Source: Prescottella defluvii (GTDB lineage: Bacteria > Actinomycetota > Actinomycetes > Mycobacteriales > Mycobacteriaceae). From it: a stretch of DNA of 64,000 nt. Position 1 is the first letter of the stretch. Each line of letters opens with the position of its first letter. The notes under the pieces were generated by a model. The model was not told the origin of the DNA. It was given only the letters and a program-made list of their open reading frames with translations, and made no database searches. The DNA is taken from positions 1-64,000 of the forward strand of contig NZ_JPOC01000016.1 of assembly GCF_000738775.1 (NCBI RefSeq), written 5' to 3'. Below, piece by piece: positions 7,387-16,468 of this stretch. The translations under genes and the position numbers were made by a program.

Positions 7387-8904
7387 TCAATTTACGCAGT
7401 GGGGACCCTTTTTGCCCGCGTCGATCGCGGGGCCGGGTTCGACGGGGGTGGGCGAGGTGCCGGCACTCGCGACGCCCGATGTCCCCGATCCGGACGCCGA
7501 CGACGTCCCGGAGGGGCCCTTGTAGTCGCCGGCCAGCACGACCCGGACGGTGTCCGACGACAGCGACTTGTCGACCTCGACGGGCAGTCCGCCGAGGGTG
7601 ACCGACACAGCCTGCGCGCCCTTGCTGTCCGACTTGTTCGCGAACACGGTCGACCGGGTCACGGACTTGCCGGTGTTGTTGCCGACGTCGCCGAGGCCGA
7701 AGCCCTTGCCGTCGAGGGTCGTTCCGACGCTCGAGGCGAGACCGCTGATGCTGCTGTCGTTGGCGACGTCGACGGTGACGGTGGACGGGTCGATGTCGGG
7801 CATCTCGGTCGGGGTGGTGGTCGTGTCGGACTCGTCCTCGGCGGGTTCCTCACCGACCAGCCCGGCGACGTACTTGCGGACGGCCTTGGGGTCGACCTGC
7901 ACGATCGACTCGCCGTAGTCGGTCATCGCGTTGATGTCGACGACGGGGATCGTCTCGAACTTGACCTCACCGCCCGCGAGGTCCTTGAGCTGGGTGGCGA
8001 ATTCGATGATGTCCCAGTCGGCGTCGAGCACCACCGACCGCTGCACGGCGGAGCTGAGCTGGTTCAGTTTGCCGGGGTTGGTGAGGGTCTGCGCGCTGAG
8101 CACCTCCCGCACCAGCGAGGCCATGAACACCTGCTGGCGAACGATCCGGTCGAGGTCGCCGCGGGGCAGGTTGTGCCGCTGGCGGACGAAGCTGAGGGCG
8201 TCGGCGCCGTCGAGTGTCTGGTCGCCGGCGGGGAACTTCGCGCCCGAGAGCGGTTCGTCGACAGGCGCGTTGAGGCACACGTCGACGCCGCCGACCGCGT
8301 CGGTGAGCAGGACGAAGCCGAGCAACCCGATCTCCGCGTAGTGGTCGACGGTGATGCCGGTCAGCTTCGCGACGGACTTGATGAGCGCTTCGCGTCCGGC
8401 CTTCGTCGACTGCTTGTCCGCGTCGGCGTCGGATTCGCCGTCCTCGACCAGCGTCTGCCGCTCGGCTTCCTTGGTTGCGCCGTACGCGGCGTTGATCTTC
8501 GACTTCCCGATTCCCGGCACGTCCACGTACGCGTCGCGGGGAATCGAGATGGCGGTCGCCGAACTGCCGTCGTTGGGGACCCGGACGAGGATGATGGTGT
8601 CGGTGTTGGACGCGACCTCCTCGCCCGCCCGCAGCGAGTCGAGTTCCTTCTGGCTGAGGGGATTGCCGTGCGCGTCGGTGCGGCTGTCGGTGCCGACGAT
8701 CAGGATGTCGACGGCGCCGTCCTTGGTGCCGCCCAGGCCGAGATCGCCGATCGTCGACAGGCTCGACCGCAGCGAGTCGACACTGCGCCAAGCGAATCCG
8801 GTGACCACGAGCACCAGCACCGCGGCAACCGCGATGGCGATCTGGATGCGCGAGACCGGGGCTGGCGGTCGCGGCATTCCCGACGCGGTGGGCTCCTGTG
8901 GCAC
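7387..8904 (-). CDS. LCP (LytR-CpsA-Psr) family cell-wall ligase
   Basis: A 505-residue membrane-anchored protein with a short cytoplasmic N-terminus, one transmembrane helix (about 20-40), the LCP catalytic domain (DILIVGTDSR; DTIILVRV; SIPRDAYVDVPG; KINAAY; SFVRQRH) and a C-terminal LytR_C domain (about 365-460) with a low-complexity Ser/Gly tail. LCP enzymes attach polyprenyl-linked glycans to peptidoglycan; the homologue at this position in mycobacteria (Rv3267) joins arabinogalactan. The Arg and Asp residues of the catalytic motifs are present. The GTG start at 8904 has a GGAGGGG ribosome site. It diverges from rmlD, which helps make the linker that it ligates. Confidence 0.9.
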   Translation of the reverse strand: MPQEPTASGMPRPPAPVSRIQIAIAVAAVLVLVVTGFAWRSVDSLRSSLSTIGDLGLGGTKDGAVDILIVGTDSRTDAHGNPLSQKELDSLRAGEEVASNTDTIILVRVPNDGSSATAISIPRDAYVDVPGIGKSKINAAYGATKEAERQTLVEDGESDADADKQSTKAGREALIKSVAKLTGITVDHYAEIGLLGFVLLTDAVGGVDVCLNAPVDEPLSGAKFPAGDQTLDGADALSFVRQRHNLPRGDLDRIVRQQVFMASLVREVLSAQTLTNPGKLNQLSSAVQRSVVLDADWDIIEFATQLKDLAGGEVKFETIPVVDINAMTDYGESIVQVDPKAVRKYVAGLVGEEPAEDESDTTTTPTEMPDIDPSTVTVDVANDSSISGLASSVGTTLDGKGFGLGDVGNNTGKSVTRSTVFANKSDSKGAQAVSVTLGGLPVEVDKSLSSDTVRVVLAGDYKGPSGTSSASGSGTSGVASAGTSPTPVEPGPAIDAGKKGPHCVN

Positions 8905-8991
8905 CTGTGGCCCCTCCTCGGACGATCTCGATTGCTTCCGCAGTCAAGGCTACTGGTGTTCTGCGCGCGGAAAGCGATACAACTGTCCGGC

Positions 8992-9870
8992 GTGCCAGAC
9001 TCGGCAGTCGTGAAGAGGATTCTGGTGACCGGTGCACGCGGGCAGTTGGGTGGTCGCCTGCTGGCGTTGCAGGACGCTGCCGACGTGCCGATCGTCGGTG
9101 TGGGCTCGGACGAACTCGACATCACCGACGGCGCCGCCGTGGACGCCTGGGTGGAGCCCGGTTCGGTGGTGGTGAACTGTGCGGCCTACACCGCGGTGGA
9201 CGCCGCCGAGTCGGACGAGGAGGCCGCTGCCGCGGTCAACGCGGTCGGCCCGCGGAATCTGGCGTCGGCGTGTGCCCGCGTCGGGGCTCGGTTGATCCAC
9301 ATGTCCACCGACTACGTCTTCGCCGGGGACCGTGCGGGGGCGGGCGCCGTGCCCTACGAGATCGACGACGCCACCGATCCGCGGACCGTGTACGGCCGGA
9401 CCAAGCTCGCCGGTGAGCGGGCGGTCCGTGAGGTGCTGCCCGGTGCGCAGATCGTCCGGACGGCCTGGGTGTACACGGGGGTGGGGACCGATTTCGTCGC
9501 GACCATGCTGCGACTCGAGCGTGAGCGCGACACGATCCAGGTCGTCACGGATCAGACGGGTTCGCCCACGTACTCCGCGGATCTGGCTGCCGGGCTGCTC
9601 GAACTGGCCCGTACCGGTGGCGGCGGCGCGACCACACTGCACGCGACCAACTCGGGTACCGCGACCTGGTTCGACCTCGCCCGCGCGGTGTTCGCCGAGG
9701 TGGGCGCCGACCCCGCCCGGGTACGGCCGTGCAGCAGTGCCGAGTTCGTGCGTCCGGCGCCCCGGCCGGCCTACTCGGTGCTGTCGCCGGAGTCCTGGAC
9801 GGCGGCCGGTCTGACGCCGCTGCGGCCGTGGCGGGACGCGCTCGGCGACGCGCTGGCCCGGCTCGAGTGA
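8992..9870 (+). CDS. rmlD: dTDP-4-dehydrorhamnose reductase
   Basis: A 292-residue SDR that performs the last step of dTDP-L-rhamnose synthesis. Visible are the nucleotide loop TGARGQLG, NCAAYTAVDAAE, STDYVFAG and the catalytic YGRTK. The GTG at 8992 was chosen because it gives the normal short leader before the first beta strand; another GTG at 9010 is possible. The product is the rhamnose donor for the neighbouring rhamnosyltransferase WbbL, so the pair makes the galactan linker. Gene order LCP-rmlD-wbbL-manC is that of mycobacteria. Confidence 0.93.
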   Translation: MPDSAVVKRILVTGARGQLGGRLLALQDAADVPIVGVGSDELDITDGAAVDAWVEPGSVVVNCAAYTAVDAAESDEEAAAAVNAVGPRNLASACARVGARLIHMSTDYVFAGDRAGAGAVPYEIDDATDPRTVYGRTKLAGERAVREVLPGAQIVRTAWVYTGVGTDFVATMLRLERERDTIQVVTDQTGSPTYSADLAAGLLELARTGGGGATTLHATNSGTATWFDLARAVFAEVGADPARVRPCSSAEFVRPAPRPAYSVLSPESWTAAGLTPLRPWRDALGDALARLE

Positions 9871-9891
9871 GGACGATGCGGGCATTCGGGC

Positions 9892-9904
9892 TACGCTTGC
9901 CCGC
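9892..9904 (+). promoter_or_regulatory. -10 box of a leaderless wbbL mRNA
   Basis: TACGCT at 9892-9897, seven bases, then the GTG at 9905. It provides a promoter for wbbL-manC inside the cluster. Confidence 0.55.
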
Positions 9905-10822
9905 GTGAGTTCGAAGCTGGCCGTGGTGACGGTGACCTACTCGCCCGGCGAGCATCTGGAGCATTTCCTCAGGACGCTGGCCGATGCGACGGTCGAAAAC
10001 CCGCAGGTCATCCTGGCCGACAACGGGTCTACCGACGGGGCGCCCGAGGCGGCTGCCGCGGCGCACGACCACGTCCGACTGCTGCGCACGGGCGGCAACA
10101 TCGGGTACGGCGGTGCGATCAATCGCGCGGTCGCCGAGATCGACCCCGACATCGAGTTCGTCGTCGTCGTCAATCCGGATGTGCGCTGGTCGCCCGGTTC
10201 GATCGACCAGTTGCTCGCCGCGGCGGAGCGATGGCCGCGTGCCGGTGCCCTCGGGCCGATGGTCCGCGAACCCGACGGCAGCGTCTACCCGTCGGCCCGC
10301 CGGGTGCCCGACCTGGTCTCCGGCGCCGGGCATGCCGTTCTCGGCTCCGTGTGGCCGTCCAACCCGTGGAGCCAGCGGTACCTCCAGGAGAACGAGACGA
10401 TCACCGAGCGTCCCGCGGGATGGCTGTCCGGGTCGTGCCTGCTGCTGCGCCGGGTCGCGTTCGACTCGATCGACGGGTTCGACTCCCGCTACTTCATGTA
10501 CATGGAGGACGTCGACCTCGGTGACCGGCTCGGCAAGGCGGGCTGGCTCAACGTCTTCGTGCCGTCGGCCGAGGTGACCCATGCGAAGGGGCATGCCGCG
10601 GGCCGGCATCCCGAACTGATGTTGCCTGCCCACCACCGGAGCGCGTACCGCTTCCAGGCCGACCGGCACCCCGCGTGGTGGCAGGCGCCGGTGCGGTGGG
10701 CGCTGCGGGGTGGACTCGCCCTGCGTTCGAGGCTCGCGGTCGCAGCAGCGGTCCGTGAGCGCCGGGACGACGAGCGCGGGCAGAACGAGCGTCGAGAGAT
10801 CGAGATTGAGGGGAAAGCATGA
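9905..10822 (+). CDS. wbbL: Rhamnosyltransferase of the arabinogalactan linker
   Basis: A 305-residue family-2 glycosyltransferase. The N-terminal GT-A fold shows VTVTYSPGEHL, LADNGSTDG and VVVNPDVRW; an acidic EDVDLGDR motif follows around residue 200. By family and gene order it transfers L-rhamnose from dTDP-rhamnose to decaprenyl-diphospho-GlcNAc at the membrane face, completing the linker between peptidoglycan and galactan; in mycobacteria this is essential. Its stop overlaps the start of manC (ATGA). Confidence 0.9.
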   Translation: MSSKLAVVTVTYSPGEHLEHFLRTLADATVENPQVILADNGSTDGAPEAAAAAHDHVRLLRTGGNIGYGGAINRAVAEIDPDIEFVVVVNPDVRWSPGSIDQLLAAAERWPRAGALGPMVREPDGSVYPSARRVPDLVSGAGHAVLGSVWPSNPWSQRYLQENETITERPAGWLSGSCLLLRRVAFDSIDGFDSRYFMYMEDVDLGDRLGKAGWLNVFVPSAEVTHAKGHAAGRHPELMLPAHHRSAYRFQADRHPAWWQAPVRWALRGGLALRSRLAVAAAVRERRDDERGQNERREIEIEGKA

Positions 10823-11898
10823 CAACTGCTTCGGCAACCGATGCCGTCATTCTGGTCGGAGGTCAGGGCACCCGGCTGCGTCCGCTGACGCTGTCCGCCC
10901 CCAAGCCCATGCTCCCCACCGCCGGGGTGCCGTTCCTGACGCACCTGTTAGCCCGGATCAAGCAGGCGGGCATCACGCATGTCGTGCTGGGCACGTCCTT
11001 CAAGGCGGAGGTGTTCGAGGATCACTTCGGCGACGGCAGCGATCTGGGGCTCGAGATCGAGTACGTGACCGAGGTCGAGCCGATGGGCACCGGTGGCGGC
11101 ATCCGCAACGTGCTGCCCAGCCTGCGCGCGGACAACATCATGGTCTTCAACGGTGACGTCCTGGGCGGCACCGACCTCGGGGCGGTGCTCGACACCCATC
11201 ACAACACCAACGCCGATGTGACGCTGCACCTCGTGCGGGTCGGCGATCCGCGTGCGTTCGGTTGTGTGCCCACCGACGAGGACGGCCGGGTCAAGGCGTT
11301 CCTGGAGAAGACGCAGGATCCGCCGACCGACCAGATCAACGCCGGTTGCTACGTCTTCCGCCGCGAGATCATCGAGAAGATCCCGTCGGATCGTCCGGTG
11401 TCCGTCGAGCGTGAGGTGTTCCCGGCGCTGCTGGCCGACGGTGCCCGCGTGTTCGGTCACGTCGACACGTCGTACTGGCGTGACATGGGCACCCCCGACG
11501 ACTTCGTCCGCGGCTCCGCGGACCTGGTGCGCGGCATTGCGCCGTCGCCGGCCCTCGACGGCCCGCGCGGCGAGTCGCTGGTCCATCCCGGCGCGGGTGT
11601 CGCGCCCGGTGCACTGCTGATCGGTGGCACCGTCGTCGGTCGCGGCGCCGAGGTCGGCGCCGGTGCCCGACTCGACGGCGCGGTGCTGTTCGACGGGGCA
11701 CACGTGGAGGCCGGTGCGGTGGTCGAGCGGTCGATCATCGGTTTCGGTGCCCGCATCGGTCCGCGCGCGCTGATCCGCGACGCCGTGATCGGCGACGGCG
11801 CCGATGTCGGTGCCCGCTGCGAGCTGATCGGTGGGGCGCGGGTGTGGCCCGGCGTCCAGCTGCCCGACGGCGGAGTGCGGTTCAGCACCGACGTGTGA
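10819..11898 (+). CDS. manC: Mannose-1-phosphate guanylyltransferase
   Basis: A 359-residue nucleotidyltransferase. The signature VGGQGTRLRPLTLS and APKPMLP are at residues about 13-35; the C-terminal third consists of left-handed beta-helix hexapeptide repeats. It forms GDP-mannose from mannose-1-phosphate and GTP, the donor for lipomannan, PIMs and glycoproteins. The mycobacterial counterpart (Rv3264c) is often labelled manB. Together with manB and manA at 30-34 kb the window holds the path fructose-6-P to GDP-mannose. It is coupled to wbbL by a four-base overlap. Confidence 0.9.
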   Translation: MTTASATDAVILVGGQGTRLRPLTLSAPKPMLPTAGVPFLTHLLARIKQAGITHVVLGTSFKAEVFEDHFGDGSDLGLEIEYVTEVEPMGTGGGIRNVLPSLRADNIMVFNGDVLGGTDLGAVLDTHHNTNADVTLHLVRVGDPRAFGCVPTDEDGRVKAFLEKTQDPPTDQINAGCYVFRREIIEKIPSDRPVSVEREVFPALLADGARVFGHVDTSYWRDMGTPDDFVRGSADLVRGIAPSPALDGPRGESLVHPGAGVAPGALLIGGTVVGRGAEVGAGARLDGAVLFDGAHVEAGAVVERSIIGFGARIGPRALIRDAVIGDGADVGARCELIGGARVWPGVQLPDGGVRFSTDV

Positions 11899-11947
11899 TT
11901 CGGCACGCGACCGGGTTCCTTAGCGTTCCTACTGAAATACTGGGGAC

Positions 11948-12724
11948 ATGATGTCGCAGGAACCCGTCTTCCACAGGTACGTCGCCCTCGGTGACTCGTT
12001 CACCGAGGGCGTCGGCGACCCGGACGCCACCCGACCGAACGGCCTGCGCGGCTGGGCGGACCGGGTGGCCGAGGAACTCGCCACCCGCAGTGCCGATTTC
12101 GGCTACGCCAATCTCGCGATTCGCGGCCGGCTGCTCGGCCCGATCGTCGACGAGCAACTCGACACCGCGATCGCGCTCGAGCCCGATCTGGTGACCATCT
12201 ATGCGGGCGGCAACGACCTTATGCGCCCCCGGATCGACCTCGACGCCCTCGTCGCTCGCTACGACGAGGCCGTCGGCAAGCTGACCGCGACCGGCGCGAC
12301 CGTGCTGATGTGGACCGCGTTCGACGCGAGCTTCTCCGCGGTGTTCTCGAAGATCCGCGGGCGTTCGGCCATCTACAACGAGCTGGTCCGTGAGGTCGCG
12401 GACCGGCACGGGGCGCACCTCGTCGACTTCTGGCGCTTCGACGAGTACCAGGATCTGCGGATGTGGGACTGGGATCGGCTGCACATGTCCACGCCGGGAC
12501 ACCAGAACATGGCGATCCGGGTGCTCGACACGCTCGGCGTCGCGCACCACATCGTGATGGATCCGCTGGGACCCGAGCTGCCCACCGACCGGGCCGCGCA
12601 GCGCCGGGCCGACCTCGAATGGACCCGGGGATTCCTGCTCCCGTGGATCGGACGGCGGGTCCGCGGCACGTCGTCGGGCGACGGCGTCAGTGCCAAACGG
12701 CCCACGCTCGCACCCATTCGCTAG
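11948..12724 (+). CDS. SGNH/GDSL hydrolase
   Basis: A 258-residue SGNH-fold esterase/lipase-like protein. The block I Ser is in GDSFTEG (residues about 16-22), Asn in AGGNDLM, and the Asp/His pair in WDRLHMS near residue 180. There is no signal peptide, so it is probably cytoplasmic. Such enzymes deacylate small esters or glycans; the substrate is unknown. Two ATGs (11948 and 11951) are possible. It lies downstream of manC but ends at its own bidirectional terminator, so it may be read through from manC or have its own promoter. Confidence 0.85.
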   Translation: MMSQEPVFHRYVALGDSFTEGVGDPDATRPNGLRGWADRVAEELATRSADFGYANLAIRGRLLGPIVDEQLDTAIALEPDLVTIYAGGNDLMRPRIDLDALVARYDEAVGKLTATGATVLMWTAFDASFSAVFSKIRGRSAIYNELVREVADRHGAHLVDFWRFDEYQDLRMWDWDRLHMSTPGHQNMAIRVLDTLGVAHHIVMDPLGPELPTDRAAQRRADLEWTRGFLLPWIGRRVRGTSSGDGVSAKRPTLAPIR

Positions 12725-12736
12725 CGGAGACGGATA

Positions 12737-12779
12737 TACGACGAAGGCCGACCGGGAGTCCCGGTCGGCCTTCGTCGTA
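12737..12779. terminator. Bidirectional terminator, 20-bp perfect stem
   Basis: Arms of 20 bases at 12737-12756 and 12760-12779 are perfectly complementary with a 3-base loop. It separates the convergent SGNH hydrolase and pcaK genes and can stop transcription from both sides. Confidence 0.85.
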
Positions 12780-12789
12780 GAGGGGTACG

Positions 12790-14073
12790 TCAGTCGGTAC
12801 CGAGGTTGCGGGTCGTGGAGATCGCGACCAGGCCGACCAGGCCGACCAGCGCGAAGGCGTAGAAGCCCCACGGCACCGCGTAACCGGCGCCGAGCAGTGC
12901 GCCGCCGAGGATCGGGCCGCAGATGGCGCCGACGCGTCCGATGCCTGCCGACCAGCCCAGGGCGGTCGCGCGGATGGCCGCGGGATGGTTCGCGCTGGTG
13001 AAGGCGTACACCAGCACCTGGGCGCTGAACACGAAGCAGCCGGCGAGGAAGACCATCACGTAGATGCCGCCCGCGACGTCGATGCTGAGCGCCGCGAGGA
13101 AGATGGCCGCACCGGTGAACCACCCGATGGCCGCCGTGCGGGGGCCGATCTTGTCGGCGACCCGGCCCGCGATGAGCAGGCCGACGACGGCGCCGGCGTT
13201 GAGGATCAGCAGGAACGTCAGGGCCGCGCCCAGTTCGTAGCCGGCCTCACGCATGATCGTCGGCAGCCACGTGTTGAGGCCGTAGACCAGCAGCAGGCCC
13301 ATGAACGAGGTGACCCAGATGGCGATGCTGTTGCGCAGGAACTTCGGCGAGAACAGCGCCTTGACCGGGTTGGCGGCCGGCGCGGCGGAGGCGCCGTCGG
13401 CCGGTGCGGCCTCGAGGGTCAGTCCGTACTGTGCGGCGATGTGCTCGGCCTCGTCACGACGGCCCTTGGAGAGCAGGTACGACGGCGATTCCGGCAGGTA
13501 CTTGATCATCAGCGGGACCAGCACGATCGCCGGTGCGGCGCCGACGATGAACATCGAGTGCCAGCCGAAGGGGTCGATGAGGACGATGGCCAGTGCCGCG
13601 GTCGCGACGGCGCCGACGTGGTAGCCGGTCATCAGCATCGTGGAGGCGGATCCGCCGCCCTGCTTCTTGGAGAACTCGTTGACCAGTGCCAGCGCGGTGG
13701 GCAGCGCGCCACCCAGGCCGATGCCGGCGAGGAAGCGGAGCAGGCCGAAGATGAACGGATTCGGGGCGACCGCGCACAGCAGGGTGAGGAGGGAGAACGC
13801 CGCGACGGCGTAGATCAGCGCCCGGCGCCGTCCGAGGACGTCGGTGAGGGTGCCGATGACGAGCGCGCCGATCGTCATGCCGACGAGTCCGGCCGTCGAG
13901 ATGGTCGTGATCGCGCCCGTGCTCAGGTTCCAGTCGCCGTACTCGCGCAGCGAGGGGATGACTGCACCCAGGACGACGAGATCGAATCCGTCGAGTAGGA
14001 CGGCGATCCAACACAGTGGGGCGACCCACATCGCGGCGCGACCGCGTGTCGCGGGTCGTTCGATGGTGCTCAT
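12790..14073 (-). CDS. pcaK: MFS transporter for aromatic acids (AAHS type)
   Basis: A 427-residue 12-helix major facilitator protein. The DGFDLVVLGAVIPSL segment after helix 1 is the hallmark of the aromatic acid:H+ symporter (AAHS) group, and the loop 2-3 motif (GTLTDVLGRRRAL) is present. It very likely imports 4-hydroxybenzoate and/or protocatechuate, fitting pobA and the pca genes beside it. I use the ATG at 14073, with GGAG 8 bases upstream, rather than 14112. It diverges from an IclR gene, and two 15-bp palindromes with 19-bp spacing lie in between. Confidence 0.88.
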   Translation of the reverse strand: MSTIERPATRGRAAMWVAPLCWIAVLLDGFDLVVLGAVIPSLREYGDWNLSTGAITTISTAGLVGMTIGALVIGTLTDVLGRRRALIYAVAAFSLLTLLCAVAPNPFIFGLLRFLAGIGLGGALPTALALVNEFSKKQGGGSASTMLMTGYHVGAVATAALAIVLIDPFGWHSMFIVGAAPAIVLVPLMIKYLPESPSYLLSKGRRDEAEHIAAQYGLTLEAAPADGASAAPAANPVKALFSPKFLRNSIAIWVTSFMGLLLVYGLNTWLPTIMREAGYELGAALTFLLILNAGAVVGLLIAGRVADKIGPRTAAIGWFTGAAIFLAALSIDVAGGIYVMVFLAGCFVFSAQVLVYAFTSANHPAAIRATALGWSAGIGRVGAICGPILGGALLGAGYAVPWGFYAFALVGLVGLVAISTTRNLGTD

Positions 14074-14094
14074 TCGATCTCCAGAAGCCAAGGC

Positions 14095-14128
14095 GTTCGC
14101 AATACGAACCACCGTTCAATTTAAGAAC
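14095..14128. promoter_or_regulatory. Paired IclR-type palindromes, pcaK/IclR intergenic region
   Basis: GTTCGCAATACGAAC (14095-14109) and GTTCAATTTAAGAAC (14114-14128) are two 15-base palindromes 19 bases apart, start to start. The same spacing recurs twice in the pcaH/pcaI intergenic region. They are probably operators of an IclR-family regulator. Confidence 0.6.
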
Positions 14129-14221
14129 TCGGCCATTGTTTGGTGGGTCACACGCGAATGTCAAGCTACGTACCCGGGGGTTGGTGCCCCGGTGGGGCTG
14201 TGGTCCGGCCACACTGGACGG

Positions 14222-14968
14222 GTGATCGACGAACGCGGAATCGACCGCAGCATGCTCGGTCGGGCGTTCCTGGTGTTGAACTCCTTCACCGTCGAGCGTC
14301 CGCGCCTGACGCAGTCCGAACTGAGCCGCCGCACCGGACTGCCGCTGCCGACCGTGCACCGGCTGTGCATCCAATTGGCGGACAACGGCGCACTCGAACG
14401 TGCCACCGACGGGAGCTACGAGATCGGCGTCCGATTGTGGGAGATCGGCGCGCTCGCACCCGGTGCGCACGGGCTCCGGCAGGTGGCGATGCCGTATCTC
14501 GAGGACCTCTACGAAGCGACGCGCGAGAACGTCCAGCTGATCGTCCGCGAGGGCCTCGAAGCCCTCTACATCGAGCGGCTTTCCGCACGTGGGGCCGTCC
14601 CCGTCGTCGGGCGAGCGGGTGGCCGACTGCCGCTGCACGCGTCCAGTGGCGGGCTGGTCCTGCTGGCGCACGGCGGGACGGACCTCCTCGGTGAGGTACT
14701 CACCGCCGGGCTCGAACGATTCACGCCGAACACCATCACGACCGAGCACCGGCTGCGGTCCACCCTCGATCAGATCCGGCGCAAGGGTTTCATCGTGTGT
14801 CGCGAGCACCTCAACATCGGGACGCTCGCCGTCGCGGCGCCGGTATTCCGGGCCGGCGGGGAGGTGGTCGCGTCGATCTCCGTCGTGGTGTCCGCGGCGG
14901 CCGATCCGGCCCCGCTGATCCCCGCGTTGCGGGCTGCGGCGAGGGGTGTCTCGCGCGGTCTGGCGTGA
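14222..14968 (+). CDS. IclR-family regulator (PobR/PcaR-like)
   Basis: A 248-residue IclR protein: winged helix-turn-helix at residues about 10-70 (TQSELSRRTGLPLPTVHRL), effector domain after 80 (YLEDLYEATRENVQLIVREG; LPLHASSGGLVLLAHGG). The GTG at 14222 was chosen since a -10-like CACACT ends six bases upstream; an ATG lies ten codons further in. It stands between the divergent pcaK and pobA, so it probably responds to 4-hydroxybenzoate and controls one or both; the exact ligand is inferred. Confidence 0.85.
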   Translation: MIDERGIDRSMLGRAFLVLNSFTVERPRLTQSELSRRTGLPLPTVHRLCIQLADNGALERATDGSYEIGVRLWEIGALAPGAHGLRQVAMPYLEDLYEATRENVQLIVREGLEALYIERLSARGAVPVVGRAGGRLPLHASSGGLVLLAHGGTDLLGEVLTAGLERFTPNTITTEHRLRSTLDQIRRKGFIVCREHLNIGTLAVAAPVFRAGGEVVASISVVVSAAADPAPLIPALRAAARGVSRGLA

Positions 14969-14998
14969 CGTAGATCTCACCGGCGGTCCGAATCTCGT

Positions 14999-15015
14999 CT
15001 TTCACTGAGTGAAAG
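14999..15015. promoter_or_regulatory. Palindrome upstream of pobA
   Basis: CTTTCAC-TGA-GTGAAAG, a perfect 7-base inverted repeat 69 bases before the pobA start. It is a candidate operator, unlike the GTTCG-type palindromes, so perhaps bound by another protein. Confidence 0.45.
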
Positions 15016-15083
15016 CCCGGGTGTCGGATCCGGGTTGCCGCGGGAACAGTGGTGGCGATCACGACTTACCGAGGAGTAACCGT

Positions 15084-16271
15084 ATGACCCACTCGAGCAC
15101 TCAGGTCGGCATCGTCGGCGCCGGCCCGGCCGGACTGATGCTGTCCCACCTCCTGCACCTGCGCGGCATCGAATCCGTCGTTCTCGAGGCCCGCACCCGC
15201 GAGGAAGTGGAGGGCACCATCCGTGCCGGTGTGCTCGAGCAGAACACCGTCGACCTGATGGTCGAGACGGGCCTCGGTGACCGGTTGAAGGCCGAGGGGC
15301 TCGAGCACCACGGCATCGAGCTGCGTTTCGGCGGTCGCGGCCACCGGATCGCGTTCGACGAACTCACCGACGGCCGCGCCGTCACGGTCTACCCGCAGCA
15401 CGAGGTCCTCAAGGACCTCATCGCCAAGCGCCTCGCGGACGGCGGCGACATCCGGTTCGGCGTCTCCGGCGTCGAGGTGCACGACCACACCACCGACAAG
15501 CCGTACATCACGTTCACCGATGCGGACGGCAGCGAGCAGACCCTCGCGTGTGCGCTGGTCGGTGGCTGCGACGGCTCGCGGACCAAGACCCGCAAGCTGA
15601 TTCCGGAGCCGTCGATCCGTCAGGATCACTTCCGGCAGTACCCGTTCGCGTGGTTCGGCATCCTCGCCGAGGCGCCGCCGTCGTCCGAGGAGCTGATCTA
15701 CGCCAACCACCCGCGTGGCTTCGCGCTCATCAGCACCCGTACCCCGGAGGTGCAGCGCCACTACCTCCAGGTCGATCCGGACGACTCGGTGGACAACTGG
15801 TCCGACGACCGGATCTGGTCCGAGCTGCACGCCCGCGTCGATGGCGAGGGCGCGGAGATCAAGGACGGCAAGATCTTCGAGAAGTCGATCCTGCAGTTCC
15901 GCAGCTTCGTGTGCGAGCCGATGCAGCACGGCAACCTGTTCCTCGCGGGCGACGCCGCCCACACCGTGCCGCCGACCGGCGCCAAGGGCCTCAACCTCGC
16001 CGTCGCGGACGTCTACGAGCTGTCGAAGGGCATGGCGGAGTTCTTCGAGACCGGCAACCGTGGCCGCCTTGAGGGGTACACCGAGACGGTCATGCCACGC
16101 ATCTGGCGCACGCAGCACTTCTCGTGGTGGATGTCGTCGATGCTGCACCGCCTGCCCGACGCGTCCGGCTTCGACCACAAGCGTCAGGTCGCCGAGCTCG
16201 ACATGGTGACCCGCTCGGTCGCCGGTCGCACGCTGATCGCCGAGAACTACGTGGGCACCCCGCTGGGCTAA
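15084..16271 (+). CDS. pobA: 4-hydroxybenzoate 3-monooxygenase
   Basis: A 395-residue class A flavoprotein hydroxylase, the normal length for PobA. Visible are the FAD motif VGIVGAGPAGLML near the start, the CDGSRTKTR (DG) motif around 160, and the FAD ribose motif FLAGDAAHTVPPTGAKG near 290. It converts 4-hydroxybenzoate plus NAD(P)H and oxygen to protocatechuate, the substrate of PcaHG. The ATG at 15084 has a GAGGAG site 7-8 bases upstream. It follows the IclR gene and precedes a hairpin terminator. Confidence 0.94.
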   Translation: MTHSSTQVGIVGAGPAGLMLSHLLHLRGIESVVLEARTREEVEGTIRAGVLEQNTVDLMVETGLGDRLKAEGLEHHGIELRFGGRGHRIAFDELTDGRAVTVYPQHEVLKDLIAKRLADGGDIRFGVSGVEVHDHTTDKPYITFTDADGSEQTLACALVGGCDGSRTKTRKLIPEPSIRQDHFRQYPFAWFGILAEAPPSSEELIYANHPRGFALISTRTPEVQRHYLQVDPDDSVDNWSDDRIWSELHARVDGEGAEIKDGKIFEKSILQFRSFVCEPMQHGNLFLAGDAAHTVPPTGAKGLNLAVADVYELSKGMAEFFETGNRGRLEGYTETVMPRIWRTQHFSWWMSSMLHRLPDASGFDHKRQVAELDMVTRSVAGRTLIAENYVGTPLG

Positions 16272-16286
16272 CCCTCGCCGTACGTG

Positions 16287-16317
16287 ATCGGCCGACCTCG
16301 GATCGGGGTCGGCCGAT
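16287..16317 (+). terminator. Hairpin terminator after pobA
   Basis: ATCGGCCGACC (16287-16297) pairs perfectly with GGTCGGCCGAT (16307-16317) around a 9-base loop, 16 bases after the pobA stop. Confidence 0.65.
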
Positions 16318-16342
16318 TCGGCATGTCCGGAGTACACCCTGG

Positions 16343-16360
16343 TTTCGTCGTGTGACGAAA
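16343..16360. promoter_or_regulatory. Palindrome upstream of the SDR gene at 16469
   Basis: TTTCGTC-GTGT-GACGAAA, 7-base perfect arms, 109 bases before the gene. It resembles the pobA upstream palindrome (TTTCAC...GTGAAA) and may be an operator; no regulator is assigned. Confidence 0.4.
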
Positions 16361-16468
16361 GTTCGACGGGGTCGGTTTCTCGGTCGGTGAGAAGCAGTGA
16401 TGCGGATGGGCGCGGCGTCCGTAGGTTCAGGAGGCGTAGCACCGCACCACCTACAGAAGAGGCTTTCC